Shown in pieces: positions 32,953 through 45,762 of a stretch of DNA of 64,000 bases. The position numbers were made by a program, and so were the translations under genes. Numbering within the stretch: the stretch's first letter is position 1; every line of letters begins with the position of its first letter. The notes beneath the pieces were generated by a model that worked only from the letters and a program-made list of their open reading frames with translations, was not told the DNA's origin and did no database searches. Where the stretch lies: positions 2,894,001 to 2,958,000 of the forward strand of contig NC_080422.1 of assembly GCF_029873635.1 (NCBI RefSeq), written 5' to 3'. The DNA comes from Malania oleifera (taxonomy: Eukaryota > Streptophyta > Magnoliopsida > Santalales > Ximeniaceae).

Positions 32953-35036
32953 TGTTGGCCTAACTGGGATTTTCAATCTTGTTTTGATGATAACAAAATG
33001 AAGGATGCTTTAACATATGGTGTTGAGTGATTTAATTTAGGTAAAAGGACACTCGCGATTGATATGTTGAAGTTCAATGTCAATCCAGTGGAAGCTTCTC
33101 AGAATATTGAGGTCAATGAAGGACAAATGAAGAGGTTAAAGGCCAAAACAATACTTAAAGTCAAAAGTGAACCTCGAGAGGCTGAAGGAAGCTGAAGGAC
33201 CTAGTGCTTAAAGAAAACCATGATTAGAAGGACTATTGTAAGTATTTCAAAGCCAAATGTTATTTAGATATGTGAAACTCTCATAAATCAAGAGAAACTA
33301 AAAAACACCTTGTTAAAAGAGCTTAAAATATGTTTTTTTTTTTCATTTTGAAGCTCATTAGGCAAAGTTTAAGTATTGAAACACATTTTTCAAAGTTAAA
33401 CAAGTTAATATTCCAAGATTAATTAAGCAAGGAAGAGTTTAATTCAATAATTTAATTAAATGAGGAAATTGCTCTTTGGAAAAATTTTGAATTTCAAAAT
33501 TAGTTCAATAATTTAATTAAATGAGGAAATTGTTCTTTGGAAAAACTTTGAATTTCAAAGTTAATTCAATAATTTAATGCTACCTAAATAAATGAGAAAA
33601 TTGTTCTTTGGAAAAATTTTGAATTTCAAAATTAATTCAATAATTTATTGCTACCTAATTAAATGAGAAAATTGTTTTTTGAAAAATTTTGAATTTCAAA
33701 ATTAATTCAATAATTTAATGCTACCTAATTTAATGAGGAAATTATTCTTTTAAAAAAGCCTATAAATACCTCTTTGGGTAATGAAAAATAAGATATAGAA
33801 TACACAAGAAAAGTGATCAAACAGTCAATACGTTGAAGTTCTTCCTATGCTGAAATTATCCTTGAGTTCCATTTGCTCACATCTTTTGTTGGAGAGAAAT
33901 TCTACAATTTTGGTAGATTGAGAATATCAAAGCTTGGTTCCAGGTTGCAATTCAAATTTTTTTTTAAAGAACCATCGGTGATTTTTAAAACTTTAGAGCT
34001 TCACATGTTCTATATTGCTTTGGTTTTTTGAAGTACAATTTAGAACTTAATTTGTACAACTTGCTCTGAATTGTGAGAGTATTTTTTTGTACGTAGAATT
34101 TATCTTGTACTCTTGTAGATTGTAACGATTCCAGGTTTGTTGGATCGTTGGCTAGGCGAGGGGATATCGCTTAGAGAGGTGCTGTTCTAGCCTAATTGAA
34201 GGAGTGACCAAACGAGGGTATATCGTTTGGAGAGGCAGACTCTAGCCTACTGAAGGAGTGTATAAAGGTATTGTTCTGTCCGTTAAAGGAATAGGTTTAG
34301 TGAATCCTTTGGTGGTTTTCCAAAGGCAAGGACGTAGGTTGGGTATAAGCCGAACCTCGTAAAAATATTGTCTCAGTCTCTCTTCCCTTACTCTTTTTAT
34401 TTTTAGTACACATACAATTGTGTGAATGTTTTAAATATCTGAATTATATATACTATATGAATTAGATATTAAATAAACTTAAAGCTTAATTTGTTTTTGG
34501 AATTTCGGAAACCGAAAGAGAGTACGTTAGTTGATCAATCTTTTGCGGAAACTGTAAAGTAGTACGTTGATTGATTCAACACCCCAAGACTCTTTAACTT
34601 AAAGTTTATTTATGGTCTAAGTATTTGGAAAGAGTGATTGGATGTGGTATTGAATATCAAATTGAGAGACAAACCTTATATATACAACGTTTGATTCAAA
34701 CTGATATACCCAAGGCTGACAACAAAAGCTATATTGTGATTGAATGGTTTAAAGTTTGATATTGAGTGGATTGTGTTTATTTTCCAAAGAGTATTGAATC
34801 TTGAAAATCTAAATAGTGCTGTAGTTAACTTATACTTGGCAAATCAATTGGTTGTTTGATTGAACCTTGTTTCGATCATTTGTGGATTGAATTTTGTTTT
34901 TTGTGTATTTGATAAAACAACAAGAAAACATGAATTCATTAAAAAGACTTAAAAGAAGTTAAGGATTTTTGAAGAGGATTAAAAGAATTTTTAAAACCCA
35001 ATTCACCCCCCTCTTGGGACTACACCTTAGGTTTCA
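32953..35036 (+). repeat. 5' LTR of Sirevirus E
   Basis: 2084 bp, TGTTGGCCTAACTGGG to TTAGGTTTCA. Related to LTR A but clearly diverged. It has an AT-rich minisatellite upstream of TATA, a TATA box (33761-33768), a tandem duplicated module at 34150-34262 and the R-region hairpin (34306-34326). I see no decamer array here. Confidence 0.88.
33421..33742 (+). repeat. Minisatellite upstream of TATA in LTR E
   Basis: About five tandem units of 60-66 bp, each with TTCAATAATTTAAT, AAATGAGGAAATTG, CTTTGGAAAAA and TTTTGAATTTCAAA. Ends about 20 bp before the TATA box, the same position as the array in LTR A. Confidence 0.85.
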
Positions 35037-35093
35037 ATTGGTATTAGATACCGGTTATAGAAAAACCTAACAAGTAACTATATAAAGATCAAA

Positions 35094-35316
35094 ATGGCAC
35101 AAATAGGAGTAGCTCCCTTTGGCGAGGGTCAATCCTCAACTAGGCCACCCATTTTTTGTGGAATAAATTACACCTTTTGGAAGCAACGAATGAGAATATA
35201 CCTTCAAACAATGGACTAGAAGGCATGGAATGTTGTAACAAATGGAAATTTAATCCCCACTAAGTTAGTTGATGGAAAAGAAGTACGTAAAGAAGATAAA
35301 AAACTAAATGACTCAG
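35094..35316 (+). pseudogene. gag 5' part of Sirevirus E
   Basis: MAQIGVAPFGEGQSSTR start as in element A. A TAG at 35217-35219 falls at a tryptophan position. Interrupted after CTCAG (35312-35316) by gypsy 2. The primer site before it (35039-35050, TGGTATTAGATA) has decayed. Confidence 0.85.
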
Positions 35317-37392
35317 TGTAACGACCCCGACCTGCCACGTGGGCTTGGAGTGCTACTTTAGTGACGTCAGTGTACCTGATACCTTATTCATCAAATATAA
35401 AATACACATACGTAGCGGAAATAAAATATAAAATCCTCAAATTACTTTACCAGAGTTCTTACTATCTTTATACACAAAGGTATCCATTTTCATATAACTA
35501 TATCCCAAAAAACTAAACAAAATTAAAATCTCTATTTACACACTACCTACATAAATTTACACCACTAGCCCGACTTCTCTAGCCCGCTAGACCCGATCTC
35601 TAGGATTTCCTGAAAAGACAGTTTGTAAAGTAGGGGTGAGACATAACTTAGTAAGGGAAAGACTAAGTTAATGTCAGTGTGTGGCCAGTATGCATTTAGT
35701 GTATAGAAAATAACCAGTTCGCTAAGTAGTTAAACACATTTATGAAAACATTTTTATTTCACACTTACACACACAATTAGCCGTGGATAAGGAAGATTAC
35801 CCACCCATACAAGTAGGTTCCCTCTGCTCTAGTAGCATTACTGTTATCAGGGCACTCACCTTTCTCAATAAGCCCTCGAAGTTATCTTGTTAATTAAGCA
35901 TATTCACATAAATTGACAGATATGCATATAAGACACTCCCTGTGACAAACACACCATTTACATCCCCATGGCATGGGTTGTGCGGCCCGAAGGCTGGACT
36001 AATGTCCTGGGGGATCCACCCAGACAGTAGTCATCCATACTCTTTGCTAACATACTCCGCTGGTACACGCAGTTCCAACTGCTAGTTCGATTGCCCTCTC
36101 CCAAGGGTGCATTCTCCTTACGTAGGCAAATTAGACAAGGCCACCCTGCACCTCTCAACAGAGGTGTGGGTGCACATGGCCACATAACAAATCTCTAGCA
36201 ATGGTATCGTGCTCACACTACACTGGTCCCCAGGGTTCCTAAAGCATATCATGCAATTTAAATAATAGAAAATATCATTTAAAACATCATTTCACATATA
36301 TTTCTTGTTAATCCAAGAACCCGGTCCCTGACCAAAAATACAATTCGACATATAGCTATAAAAAAAAACTCGGCCCTCTGCCGTCAAATAATAATCTTGG
36401 CCCTTGGCCAATCAAACAATACCCGGCCACTGGCCCTCAGTTCAAACCCCTGCATTTCATAAACAGTTCCAGTATTTTCACAAGCGTTTCCAGTATTTTC
36501 ACAACCATCCTAGTATTTCTCGAACAATTCAGTATTTCAAAATCGCAAATCCAGATATATAATAATCCATTCAAATTAAATCATCTACCACATAATTTTC
36601 TACATTTTAACAAATCCATATAAATAAACAAGCTTTCCATCATTCATTTTATTCAAAAATATCATACCGTATATCCTACATTTGTAAAACCCATTTCGAA
36701 CGATTGTCTTCCAAAATAGCATTTAAATTCCTAAATGAATAAATAAATAAATAATATATGTATATATTAATTTAATCGGTTCGAATCAAATAAAATTCTT
36801 GACTTAACTTACTCCCCTTACCTGATTCCTGAAAAAGCTCGCTAACACTTCGGCCTACGCCCCAGGTATTCAAAAACCCCTGAAATCCTGAAATTCAAAT
36901 TTCACCATATTATCCGTCATAATTCCTAGAGTAACTTTCCCTAAAATTTTCCTAAATTTTTAATACCCTAAATAGCCCAATAAAAGTCTAAATTATCAAA
37001 CTTACCTCCGATTTAGGATTGGTACCCCCGAACTCTAATTTGAAAACTCGCTCCGACTAGATTGTAGAGAATCTCCCCATGAGTCTCCTGACAATTTCCG
37101 TTTGTTAATGGGGCTCATAATTTAAGAGAAATTGAGATAAGTTTGAGATTTGACCTTACCCCAAGAGATATGCCTACGTTGCTCCTACGACATATCTGTT
37201 CCAGCAGAAATGTCGGTGGCGGCGAGTAGAGCCCAACGGTATTTTCGGATTTTTGATCGGCCGAATAATGGAGACGAGATGAAGGAGAGTGGGAGAGAAG
37301 GAATGAAGGAGATATTGACGCAGACTGAGATAGAAGAAGAAGAAGAAATAATAAAAGAAAGGTTTTGTTTCCTGATCCTTCAGGAAACTTAA

Positions 37393-37449
<57 letters not shown>

Positions 37450-37592
37450 TATATTATTTAATTAATAATAATAATTAATTAATATTTTATTATTATTATT
37501 TTAAATTTTAAATTTTAATTTAATTTAATTTTAATTTAAATATATATATATTTAATTAATTTTAATTTTAATTTTTTTTTAGGATTACTATA
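35317..37592 (-). repeat. 3' LTR of gypsy 2
   Basis: Starts TGTAACGACCCCGACC and ends AGGATTACTATA beside the polypurine tract. Holds a TA microsatellite (about 37397-37446). The 75-residue frame at 35958-36185 is also present in the other LTR (42329-42556) and is chance coding in a repeat. Confidence 0.9.
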
Positions 37593-37892
37593 TTCTCCCC
37601 TCCTTACAAAAATTTCGTTCTCGAAATTTGTTAACTATTACCAATCACATTCTTAACTCACTACCCCTGTCTACAAAAGAGTCGGTAGCCACCCACATAG
37701 CAGCCCCGTCCCAAGTTTATTTACTACCCTCACTTATGGCGGAGGAATACCGTGGTTACAATACTACCTTTGGGAAATTACAATATCCATAACAAATTTT
37801 CCCAAAGACTATCCCTAATTAAAACTATAAAAAACTAACCACACAACCTACTTTAATCTCTTTACATACACTATACCCTTACCCATCTGGTA
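37593..37892 (-). other. Polypurine tract and 3' untranslated region of gypsy 2
   Basis: AAGGAGGGGAGAA on the minus strand borders the LTR, as in gypsy 1. At 37727-37760 it carries the motif shared with the LINE 3' end (+ strand CCCTCACTTATGGCGG, then AGGAATACCGTGGTTACA). Confidence 0.82.
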
Positions 37893-40800
37893 CTAGCCCT
37901 CGCTGAACAGCTGTGGGTACTTCTGGCGTATTTCCGTTTCTAACTCCCAAGAAGCCTCCTCAACTGCATGATTTCGACATAACACCTTCACTAACGATAT
38001 ATCCTTTGTACGCAGTTCCTGTATTTTTCGATCCAAAATCTGAACTGGTACCTCCTCGTATGCTAGAGTATCCCCGATTTCCAACAATTCATAACTGATC
38101 ACGTGCGAGGGGTTTGGAACATACCTCCTCAACATGGACACGTGAAACACGTCGTGTATCCTGGACAACACTGGGGGTAGTGCTATCTTGTACGCCGCCG
38201 AACCAATCCTCTCCAAAATCTCGAGTGGCCTAATGTATCTAGGGCTCAGTTTGCCCTTCTTTCCATACCTCATCGCCCCTTCATCGGAGCAATCCTTAAG
38301 AATATCATATCCTCTATTTCAAATTCTAGCTCCCGTCGGCGAGTATCCGCATAACTTTTCTGCCGACTCTGGGCTGCTTTAATCCTTTCTCTAATAAGTT
38401 CAACCTTTGTAGAGGCCTGCTGAACAAGTTTTGGTCCCAAAATCTGCCGCTCACCTACTTCATCCTAGTAAAATAGAAATCTGCACCGACGACCATACAA
38501 AGCCTCATATGGTGCCATTCCAATGCTGTTCTGGTGACTGTTATTGTATGCAAACTCAACCAACGACAAATATCGGATCCAACTACCCCCAAAATCTAAC
38601 ACACATGCCCGCAGCATATCCTCGAGAATCTGAATGGTTCGTTCGGACTATCCATCAGTCTGAGGGTGAAATGCAGTACTGAAAGTGAGTTAAGAACCCA
38701 ATGCTCCCTGTAAACTCTTCCAAAAATGGGAAGTGAACCGCGGATCCCGATCTGAAACGATGGACACAACCACGCCATGTATTCTGACTATCTCCTGAAC
38801 ATAGAGTTCTGCCAGCTTATCCATAGAATAATTGGTTCTAACCGAAATGAAATGGGCAGTCTTCATCAATCAGTCAACCACTACCCATATGGCATTCTAC
38901 CCATGCAACGCTGAAGGCAATCCCGATACAAAGTCCATAGAGATATGCTCCCACTTCTCTAGTGGTTGAAGTGGTCCTGTTGGCCTTTGGTATTCTGCCT
39001 TCACCTGCTGACATGTCAAACACTGACCCAAAAATTTAGCAATTTCCCTCTTCATGTTACTTCACCAGAATGTTTCATGCAAGTCTCTATACATCTTCGT
39101 GCTACCTGGGTGAACAGTATAGAGAGAACGGTGAGCTTCCCCTAGAATCGTCCTCTTTATCTCTGGGTCATCTGGAACACACAATCGAGTGTGAAATCTG
39201 AGAGCTCTATCCTCAGCAACATTAAAGTATGTGTGCTGCCATCTTGTATATTCTCTACAATCTCCACCAACTCTGCATCTTTCAACTAAACTATTCTGAT
39301 TCTTTCCCGTAAAGTCGGTTGAACCACCAGACTAGAAATGAGGGCCTGATGATTCCCTTCTACCAATTCTACACCCAACCTCTCTAGGTCCATCATGATA
39401 TGATGAGAAGCCATAACTACTGAGGCTGACGTACCCCTAAATTTCTGGATTAATGCATCGGCTACCACGTTCGCCTTTCTTGGGTGATAGCTAATGGTGC
39501 AGTTGTAATCCTTTATCAACTTGAGCCATCTGCGTTGCCTCATATTCAACTCCTTCTGGGTGAATAAATACTTGAGACTCTTATGGTCAGTAAAGATCTC
39601 GCACCTTATACCATAAAGGTAGTTTCGTTAGATCTTCAATGCAAACACAACTATTACTAGCTCCAAGTCGTGCATAGGATAGTTCTTTTCATACTCTTTC
39701 AACTGAAGAGATGCATACGCAATGACTTTCCCCTGCTGCATTAGAACACAACCAAGTCCCTTCTGCGATGTGTCACTGTAAATTACAAATCCACCCTCAC
39801 CTGATGGAAGGGCCAACACAGGGGTAGTGACTAGACGCTGCTTCAATTCTTGGAAGCTCTGCTCGCACTCGTCGGTCCAGTCAAACTTCACATTCTTCCT
39901 CGTGAGTCGCGTCAAAGAACTTGATAATCTGGAGAACCCCTCGACAATCAGCGGTAGTATCTGACAAGGCCAAGAAAAATTCTGACTTCTTGCACGTTCT
40001 TCGGCCTTGGTCAATCAACTACAACCTTTACTTTGCTCGGATCCACTGAAATCCCTTCCTTCGATACCACATAACCCAAAAATGCAACCTGCTCTAGCCA
40101 GAATTCACATTTCTTAAGTTTAGCAAATAACTTCTTTTCCTTAAGTACCTGAAGTACTAGTCTCAGATGAGTTTCATGCTCCTCAGGGCTTTTCGAATAG
40201 ACCAAAATATCACAATAACAAACTGGTCTAAGTACTTGTGGAATACCCTATTCATCAAATCCATAAATACCGTTGGAGCATTTGTCAACCCGAACGACAT
40301 AACCAATAACTCATAATGGTCGTACCGAGTCCGAAAAACAGTCTTCAATACATCATCTGATGTAATCTTTACCTGATGATATCTAGATCGCAGATCGATT
40401 TTAGAGAAAATTTGTGTACCCTGAAGCTGATCAAACAGGTCGTCAATTCGGGGTAATGGATACTTGTTCTTCACTGTTACCTTATTAATCTCTCGGTAGT
40501 CAATGCACATCCTCATCGACCCATACTTCTTCTTCACAAACAACACCGGTGCACCCCAGGGTGATACACTCGGTCTGATAAACCCCCTGTCTAGAAGCTC
40601 TTGTAGTTGCTCCTTTAACTACTTTAATTCAGCTGGAGCCATTCTATATGGGGCTTTGGGGATTAGTGCTGTCCCTGGGATCATATCAATTGCAAATTCC
40701 ACCTCAGAATCAAGAGGCAACCCCGGTAAATCCTCTGGAAAAACATCAGAGAACTCCCTTATCACTGGGATATCTTCCAACTTGAGTTCCTCCTTCGGCG

Positions 40801-41234
40801 CTTCCTTCACCATTGCTAGGTAACCCTGACATCCCCCCAAAAGTAACCTCTTCCCTTGGATAGCCAAAAGGATTTGTGGTGCTGAACGCACACACAACCC
40901 GACAAATACAAACTCCTGCTCCCCAGGAGGTCTGAATACCACCTCCTTACTACAACAGTCAATGGTTGCATACCTAGATGCCAACCAGTCCATGCCCAGA
41001 ATAATGTCAAAACCATGCATATCAAGGACTATCAAATTAGCAAGCAGCACTCTCCCCTGAATTTCTATTGGATAATCCCTGATCACCTTACTACATACTA
41101 GCACTAACCCTGTCAGTGTGCCCACTACTAACTCTGTCTCAAATAGTTGAGCCTCTAACCCACATAGTTTAACAAATCCCTGAGACACAAACGAGTAGGT
41201 TGCACCTAAATCAAATAATACAATAACACTATCT
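37893..41234 (-). pseudogene. Chromovirus protease-RT-RNase H-integrase-chromodomain, broken
   Basis: Protease 40619-41234 with the active-site motif changed to DLGATYSF and the GFDIILGMDWL segment. RT in 40163-40546: [20 protein letters not shown] and [21 protein letters not shown] are recognisable, but about ten bases are missing where the catalytic FIDD should be (near 40212), which removes the aspartates and shifts frame. RNase H follows in 39286-40014 ([17 protein letters not shown]). The integrase is in broken frames around 38400-39250. The C-terminal integrase and chromodomain are at 37893-38273, ending HAVEEASWELETEIRQKYPQLF. Inactive. Confidence 0.9.
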
Positions 41235-41687
41235 GATAGTATGTAAATAGGATATAACCCAATTTAGAAATTTCACCTTTAACATAATTAATGCAACTAT
41301 GGAATAATGGAATTGATATAATATATAGGCTCTAATTTAATAATTCATATTCCAATTCAATCACAAAACCATTGAGGTAAAAATCTCCATCCTAACATTA
41401 ACTTCATACACATACCCACTCATACTAACATTCCAACCTAAATTTCCCGAGTTCAAGTCCCTCAACCTAGAAACGAAACCATCGATGGATTTACCATGGT
41501 TTTCTAAAACTCACGACTGATTTAGAAAATCACAGAATTCCGTCAATAAATATCTGCCTCCAAGCTTCCAGATTAAAACCCATCTTAACCTACCCAATCC
41601 TATCCCTATCTTATCTCAACCTATACTCTGGTAATTATCAATCCTCGAAGTCTGCAGAACCTAACAAACCTAGGCTTTGATACCACC
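41235..41687 (-). other. Leader of gypsy 2 with primer-binding site
   Basis: Primer site TGGTATCAAAGC on the minus strand at 41674-41685, two bases from the LTR. The rest is non-coding leader and passes directly to protease, so gag has been deleted. Confidence 0.75.
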
Positions 41688-43776
41688 TATAACGACCCCG
41701 ACCTGCCACGTGGGCCCGGAGTGCTACTTTAGTGACGTCAGTGTACCTGATACCTTATTCATCAAGTATAAAATACACATACACAGCCAAAATAAAATAT
41801 AAAATCCTCAAATTACATTACCAGAGTTCTAACTATCTTTATACACAAAGGTATCCATTTTCATATCACTACATCCCATAAAACTAAAAAAAATTTAAAT
41901 CTCTATCTACACACTACCTACATAAATTTACACCACTAGCCCAGCTCCTCTAGCCCACTAGACCCGATCTCTAGGATTTAATGAAAAGACAGTTTGTAAA
42001 GTAGGGGTGATGCATAACTCAGTAAGGGAAAGACTAAGTCAATGTCAGTGTGTGGCCAGTATGCATTTAGTGTATAGAAAATAACCAGTTCACCAAGCAG
42101 TTAAACACATTTATGAAAAAATTCTTATTTCACACTCACACACACAATTAGCCGAGGATAGGGAAGATTACCCGCCCATATAAGTAGCTTCCCTCTGCTC
42201 TAGTACCATTACTGCTACCAGGGCACTCACCTTTTTCAGTAGGCTCTCAAAGTTATCTTATTAATTAACCATAATCACATAAATTAACAGATATGCATAT
42301 AAGACACTCCCTGTGACAAACACACCATTTACATCCCCATGGCACGGGTTGTGCGGCCTGAAAGCTGGACTAATGTCTTGGGGGATCCACCTAGACAGTA
42401 GTCATCCATACTCTTCGCTAACATACTCCGCTGGTACACGAAGTTCCAACTGCTGGTCCAATTGCCCTCTCCCAAGGGTGCATTCTCCTTACGTAGGCAA
42501 ATTAGACAAGGCCACCCTATACCTCTCAACACAGGTGTGGGCGCACATGGCCACATAACAAATCTCTAGCAACGGTACCGTGCTCACACTACACTGGTCT
42601 CCAGGGTTCCTAAAGCATATCATGCAATTTAAATAATAGAAAATATCATTTAAAACATCATTTCACATATATTTCTTGTTAATCCAAAAACCCGGCCCCC
42701 GGCCAAAAATACAATTCGACATATAGCCATCAAATAAAACTCGGCCCTCGACCATCAAATAATAATCTTGGCCCTTGGCCAATCAAACAATACTTGGCCA
42801 CTAGCCATCAGTTCAAACCCCTGCATTTCATAAACAGTTCCAGTATTTTCACAAGCATTTCTAGTATTTTCACAACCATCCTAGTATTTCTCGAACAATT
42901 CAGTATTTAAAAATCGCAAATCCAGATATATAATAATCCATTCAAGTTAAATCATCTGCCACACAATTTTCTATATTTTAACAAATCCATATAAATAAAC
43001 AAGCTTTCCACTGTTCATTTTATTCAAAAATATCATACCGTATATCCTACATTTGTAAAACCCATTTCGAACGGTTGGTTTCCAAAATAGCATTTAAATT
43101 CCCAAATGAATAAATAAATAAATATATTAATTTAATCGGTTCAAATTAAATAAAATTCCCGACTTAACTTAATCCCCTTACCTGATTCCTGAAAAAGCCC
43201 GCTAACACTCTAGCCTACGCCCCAGGTATTCAAAAACCCCTGAAATCCTGAAATTCAAACTTCACCATATTATCCGTCATAATTCCTAAAGCAACTTTTC
43301 CTAAAATTTACCTAAGTTTTGAATACCCTAAATAGCCCAATAACAATCTAAATTATCAAACTTACCCCTGATTTAAGATTGGTACCCCGGAACTCTAATT
43401 TGAAAACTCGCTCCGGTTAGATTGTAGAGAATCTCCCCACGAGTCTCCTAACAATTTTCGTTTGTTAATGGGGCTCATAATTTAAGAGAAATTAAGGTGA
43501 GTTTGAGATTTAACCTTACTCCAAGAGATATGCCTACGTCGCTCCTACGACATATCCGCTCCAGTAGAAATGTTGGTGGTGGCGAGCAAGGCCCAATGGT
43601 ATTATCGGATTTTTGATCGGCCGAATAATGGAGATGAGATGGAGGAGAGTGGGAGAGAAGGAATGAAGGAGATATTGACGCAGATTGAGACAAAAGAAGA
43701 AAAAGAAGAAGAAGAAATAATAAAAAAAAGGTTTTTTTTCCTGATCCTTCAGGAAACTTAACTGATATATATACTA

Positions 43777-43814
<38 letters not shown>

Positions 43815-43974
43815 TATATTAATTAATTAATAATAAAAATAATAATTAATTAATATTTTATTATTATTATTTTTAAAATTTTTAATTTTAATTTTAATTT
43901 AATTTAAATATATTATTTTTAATTAATTATAATTATAATTATAATTTTAATATATAATTTTTAGGCTTACTACA
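41688..43974 (-). repeat. 5' LTR of gypsy 2
   Basis: 2287 bp. The + strand start is TATAACGACCCC, so the terminal TG has become TA; the other end is TTACTACA next to CTCAG. A TAT/ATT-rich microsatellite (about 43760-43970) replaces the long TA run of the other LTR. Confidence 0.9.
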
Positions 43975-45581
43975 CTCAGATTATAAAATATTGCAAATTA
44001 ACTCAAGTGCAATAAATGCCTTATATTGTGCACTCGATGTAAATGAATTTAATAGAGCAATGACGTGTAAAGCAGCCAAGGAGATTTGGGATAAATTGGA
44101 AGTAACCTATGAACGCACGGTAGACGTTAGGAAAAGTAGAATCGATATGTTAACCAGTGAATATGAAACTTTTAGGATGAATTCCGATGAAAGTATAACA
44201 AGCATGTACACTAGATTCACCCATATCATAAACTCACTAAGTGCCTTAGGAAAAAAACTTATTCCACTTATGAGATGATCCGCAAAATTCTAAGAGCACT
44301 TCCACCTATTTGGGAATCGAAAGCTATTGCAATAATGAAAGGTAGGAACCTTAAAACTACTTCTTTAGATGAACTAATAGGTTCTCTACTCACATATGAA
44401 ATGTCAATGAATCATAGGAATGGTAAAACCAAGGCTCAAGAATCTATAACATTTAAAGCTTCAAAAGAAAACTCTAGTAGTGAAAAAGAGTTGGATGAAG
44501 ATGAACTAGACTTCATATCCAAGAAACTTACAACAATTCTGGGAAGGAAAAACAAATTCAAAAGAAGAAACCAAAACTCCGAATCAGATGAAGAAGAAAT
44601 TAGCAAGAAGAAATCAAGAAATAAAATTCCTACATGTTATAATTGCAATAAAGGTGGACATATAAAATCGGAATGTCCACTACTTAAAAAGGATTCCAAA
44701 AAGAAAAAGGCAATGAAAGCCACTTGGGATAATCTAGATATAAGTAGCTCCGATGATGTATCAAGTAACCAAGGGTTGCTTATATGGCATGGGACGATGA
44801 TGAAGAACATTGTTCCTCATCCAAATCAGATAATGAATATGACAGTGGTTCATCTAATGAATCTGATGATGATGAGAGTATGCCATCTTATGAAGAACTT
44901 CAAAATGATTTATTCAAGGTTCATAAGATGTTAGTTAACGTGATTAAAAGATACACATAATTGAAAAACAAGAATGAAGGAGTTATGAAAGAGTTAGATG
45001 CTAAAAATCTTAATGAAAATGAAAAAGATTTGAAAATCAAGAAGTTAGAAAGCAAAAATGAAAAATTGATGAAAGAAATAGAAGTTCTAAGACTCCAAAC
45101 TTCTATGGAAATTGAGAAAGACATATACATTTATGAATTAAAAAGTAAAATCAATAACTTGTCTCAAGAAATAGTGAAATCACAAGCAAATGTAGATGGA
45201 AAGAAAGATATAGAGATAAATGATCTCAAAAGATAAATTGAAGATAAAGAAAAGGTCATTTACAATTTTACTAGAGGGAAAGAAAATTTTGATAAAATAA
45301 TTGGATCACAAAGAATGTCCCTAAACAAAGAAGGCATAGGATTTAATGGAACTGAGAATAAAAGAAAAAAGAATCTCTACCTGGGGTACTTTACAAAAGC
45401 CTCAAAAAATTATGCTAGCATCTCTTCTAATGCTTATACTCACACTATATGCTACCCATGTAAGAAGAAGGGACATATAAAGTTTGAATGTCCATTAAAG
45501 AGGAAAGATGTGAAAATTAAACAAGTCTTGAAAGTAAAAGAAACTTCTCCTGTTAAAACATCAATACCTAAGAAAATATGA
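43975..45581 (+). pseudogene. gag 3' part of Sirevirus E
   Basis: Continues element A-like gag after gypsy 2. The frame from 43991 stops at 44278 after a run of seven A's (44251-44257) at the same place where element A changes frame, and a new frame starts in the same ATGA overlap (44275). The frame 44275-44934 has a CCHC knuckle (CYNCNKGGHIKSEC); 44961-45236 is coiled coil; 45315-45581 has a second knuckle (CYPCKKKGHIKFEC) with the cysteine that is a stop in A. Further frame changes and a stop lie between these. Confidence 0.85.
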
Positions 45582-45762
45582 GTACTAAGATAAAAGTCAA
45601 GTTCAAAAATCAAGGACTCCATAGATGTTAGGCATTCCTTTTAGAAACTAGGAAAGAAACTTAAACACATCTTCTACAAGGATATTGAACCGATTGATAT
45701 GAAAAGATGAGTTTGAGGAAGCCTAATGATCATATTAAAACTAATGAAAATTGTTGGCCTAA
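45582..45762 (+). other. Unassigned end of Sirevirus E
   Basis: About 180 bp with stops in all + frames and no family motif that I recognise. Ends in the 11-base LTR-start match TGTTGGCCTAA, then chromovirus LTR resumes. Confidence 0.45.

Larger units (their letters stand above)
35317..43974 (-). mobile_element. Chromovirus gypsy 2, complete ends, gag missing
   Basis: 8658 bp on the minus strand, inserted in Sirevirus E gag with CTCAG at 35312-35316 and 43975-43979. LTRs 35317-37592 and 41688-43974 are similar but visibly diverged (many substitutions and indels, different microsatellite lengths), so it is older than A. The internal region is only about 4.1 kb. It has protease, RT, RNase H, integrase and chromodomain, but no gag. 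Confidence 0.93.
32953..45762 (+). mobile_element. Sirevirus E, truncated, with gypsy 2 nested in gag
   Basis: 5' LTR 32953-35036, primer site, gag 35094-35316 and 43975-45581. Protease, integrase, RT, RNase H and the 3' LTR are absent. At 45752-45762 an 11-base TGTTGGCCTAA equals the LTR start and then changes abruptly to chromovirus LTR sequence. A deletion that also removed part of the host LTR explains this best; the 11 bases may be the remnant of the 3' LTR. Confidence 0.85.

Noticed and set aside
35958-36185. 75-residue frame with a near twin at 42329-42556
   Set aside because: Both are in the LTRs of gypsy 2. Conservation reflects LTR identity, not a gene.
37174-37449. 91-residue frame with an N-terminal Ile-Tyr repeat
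   Set aside because: Translation of the TA microsatellite and GA-rich LTR end.
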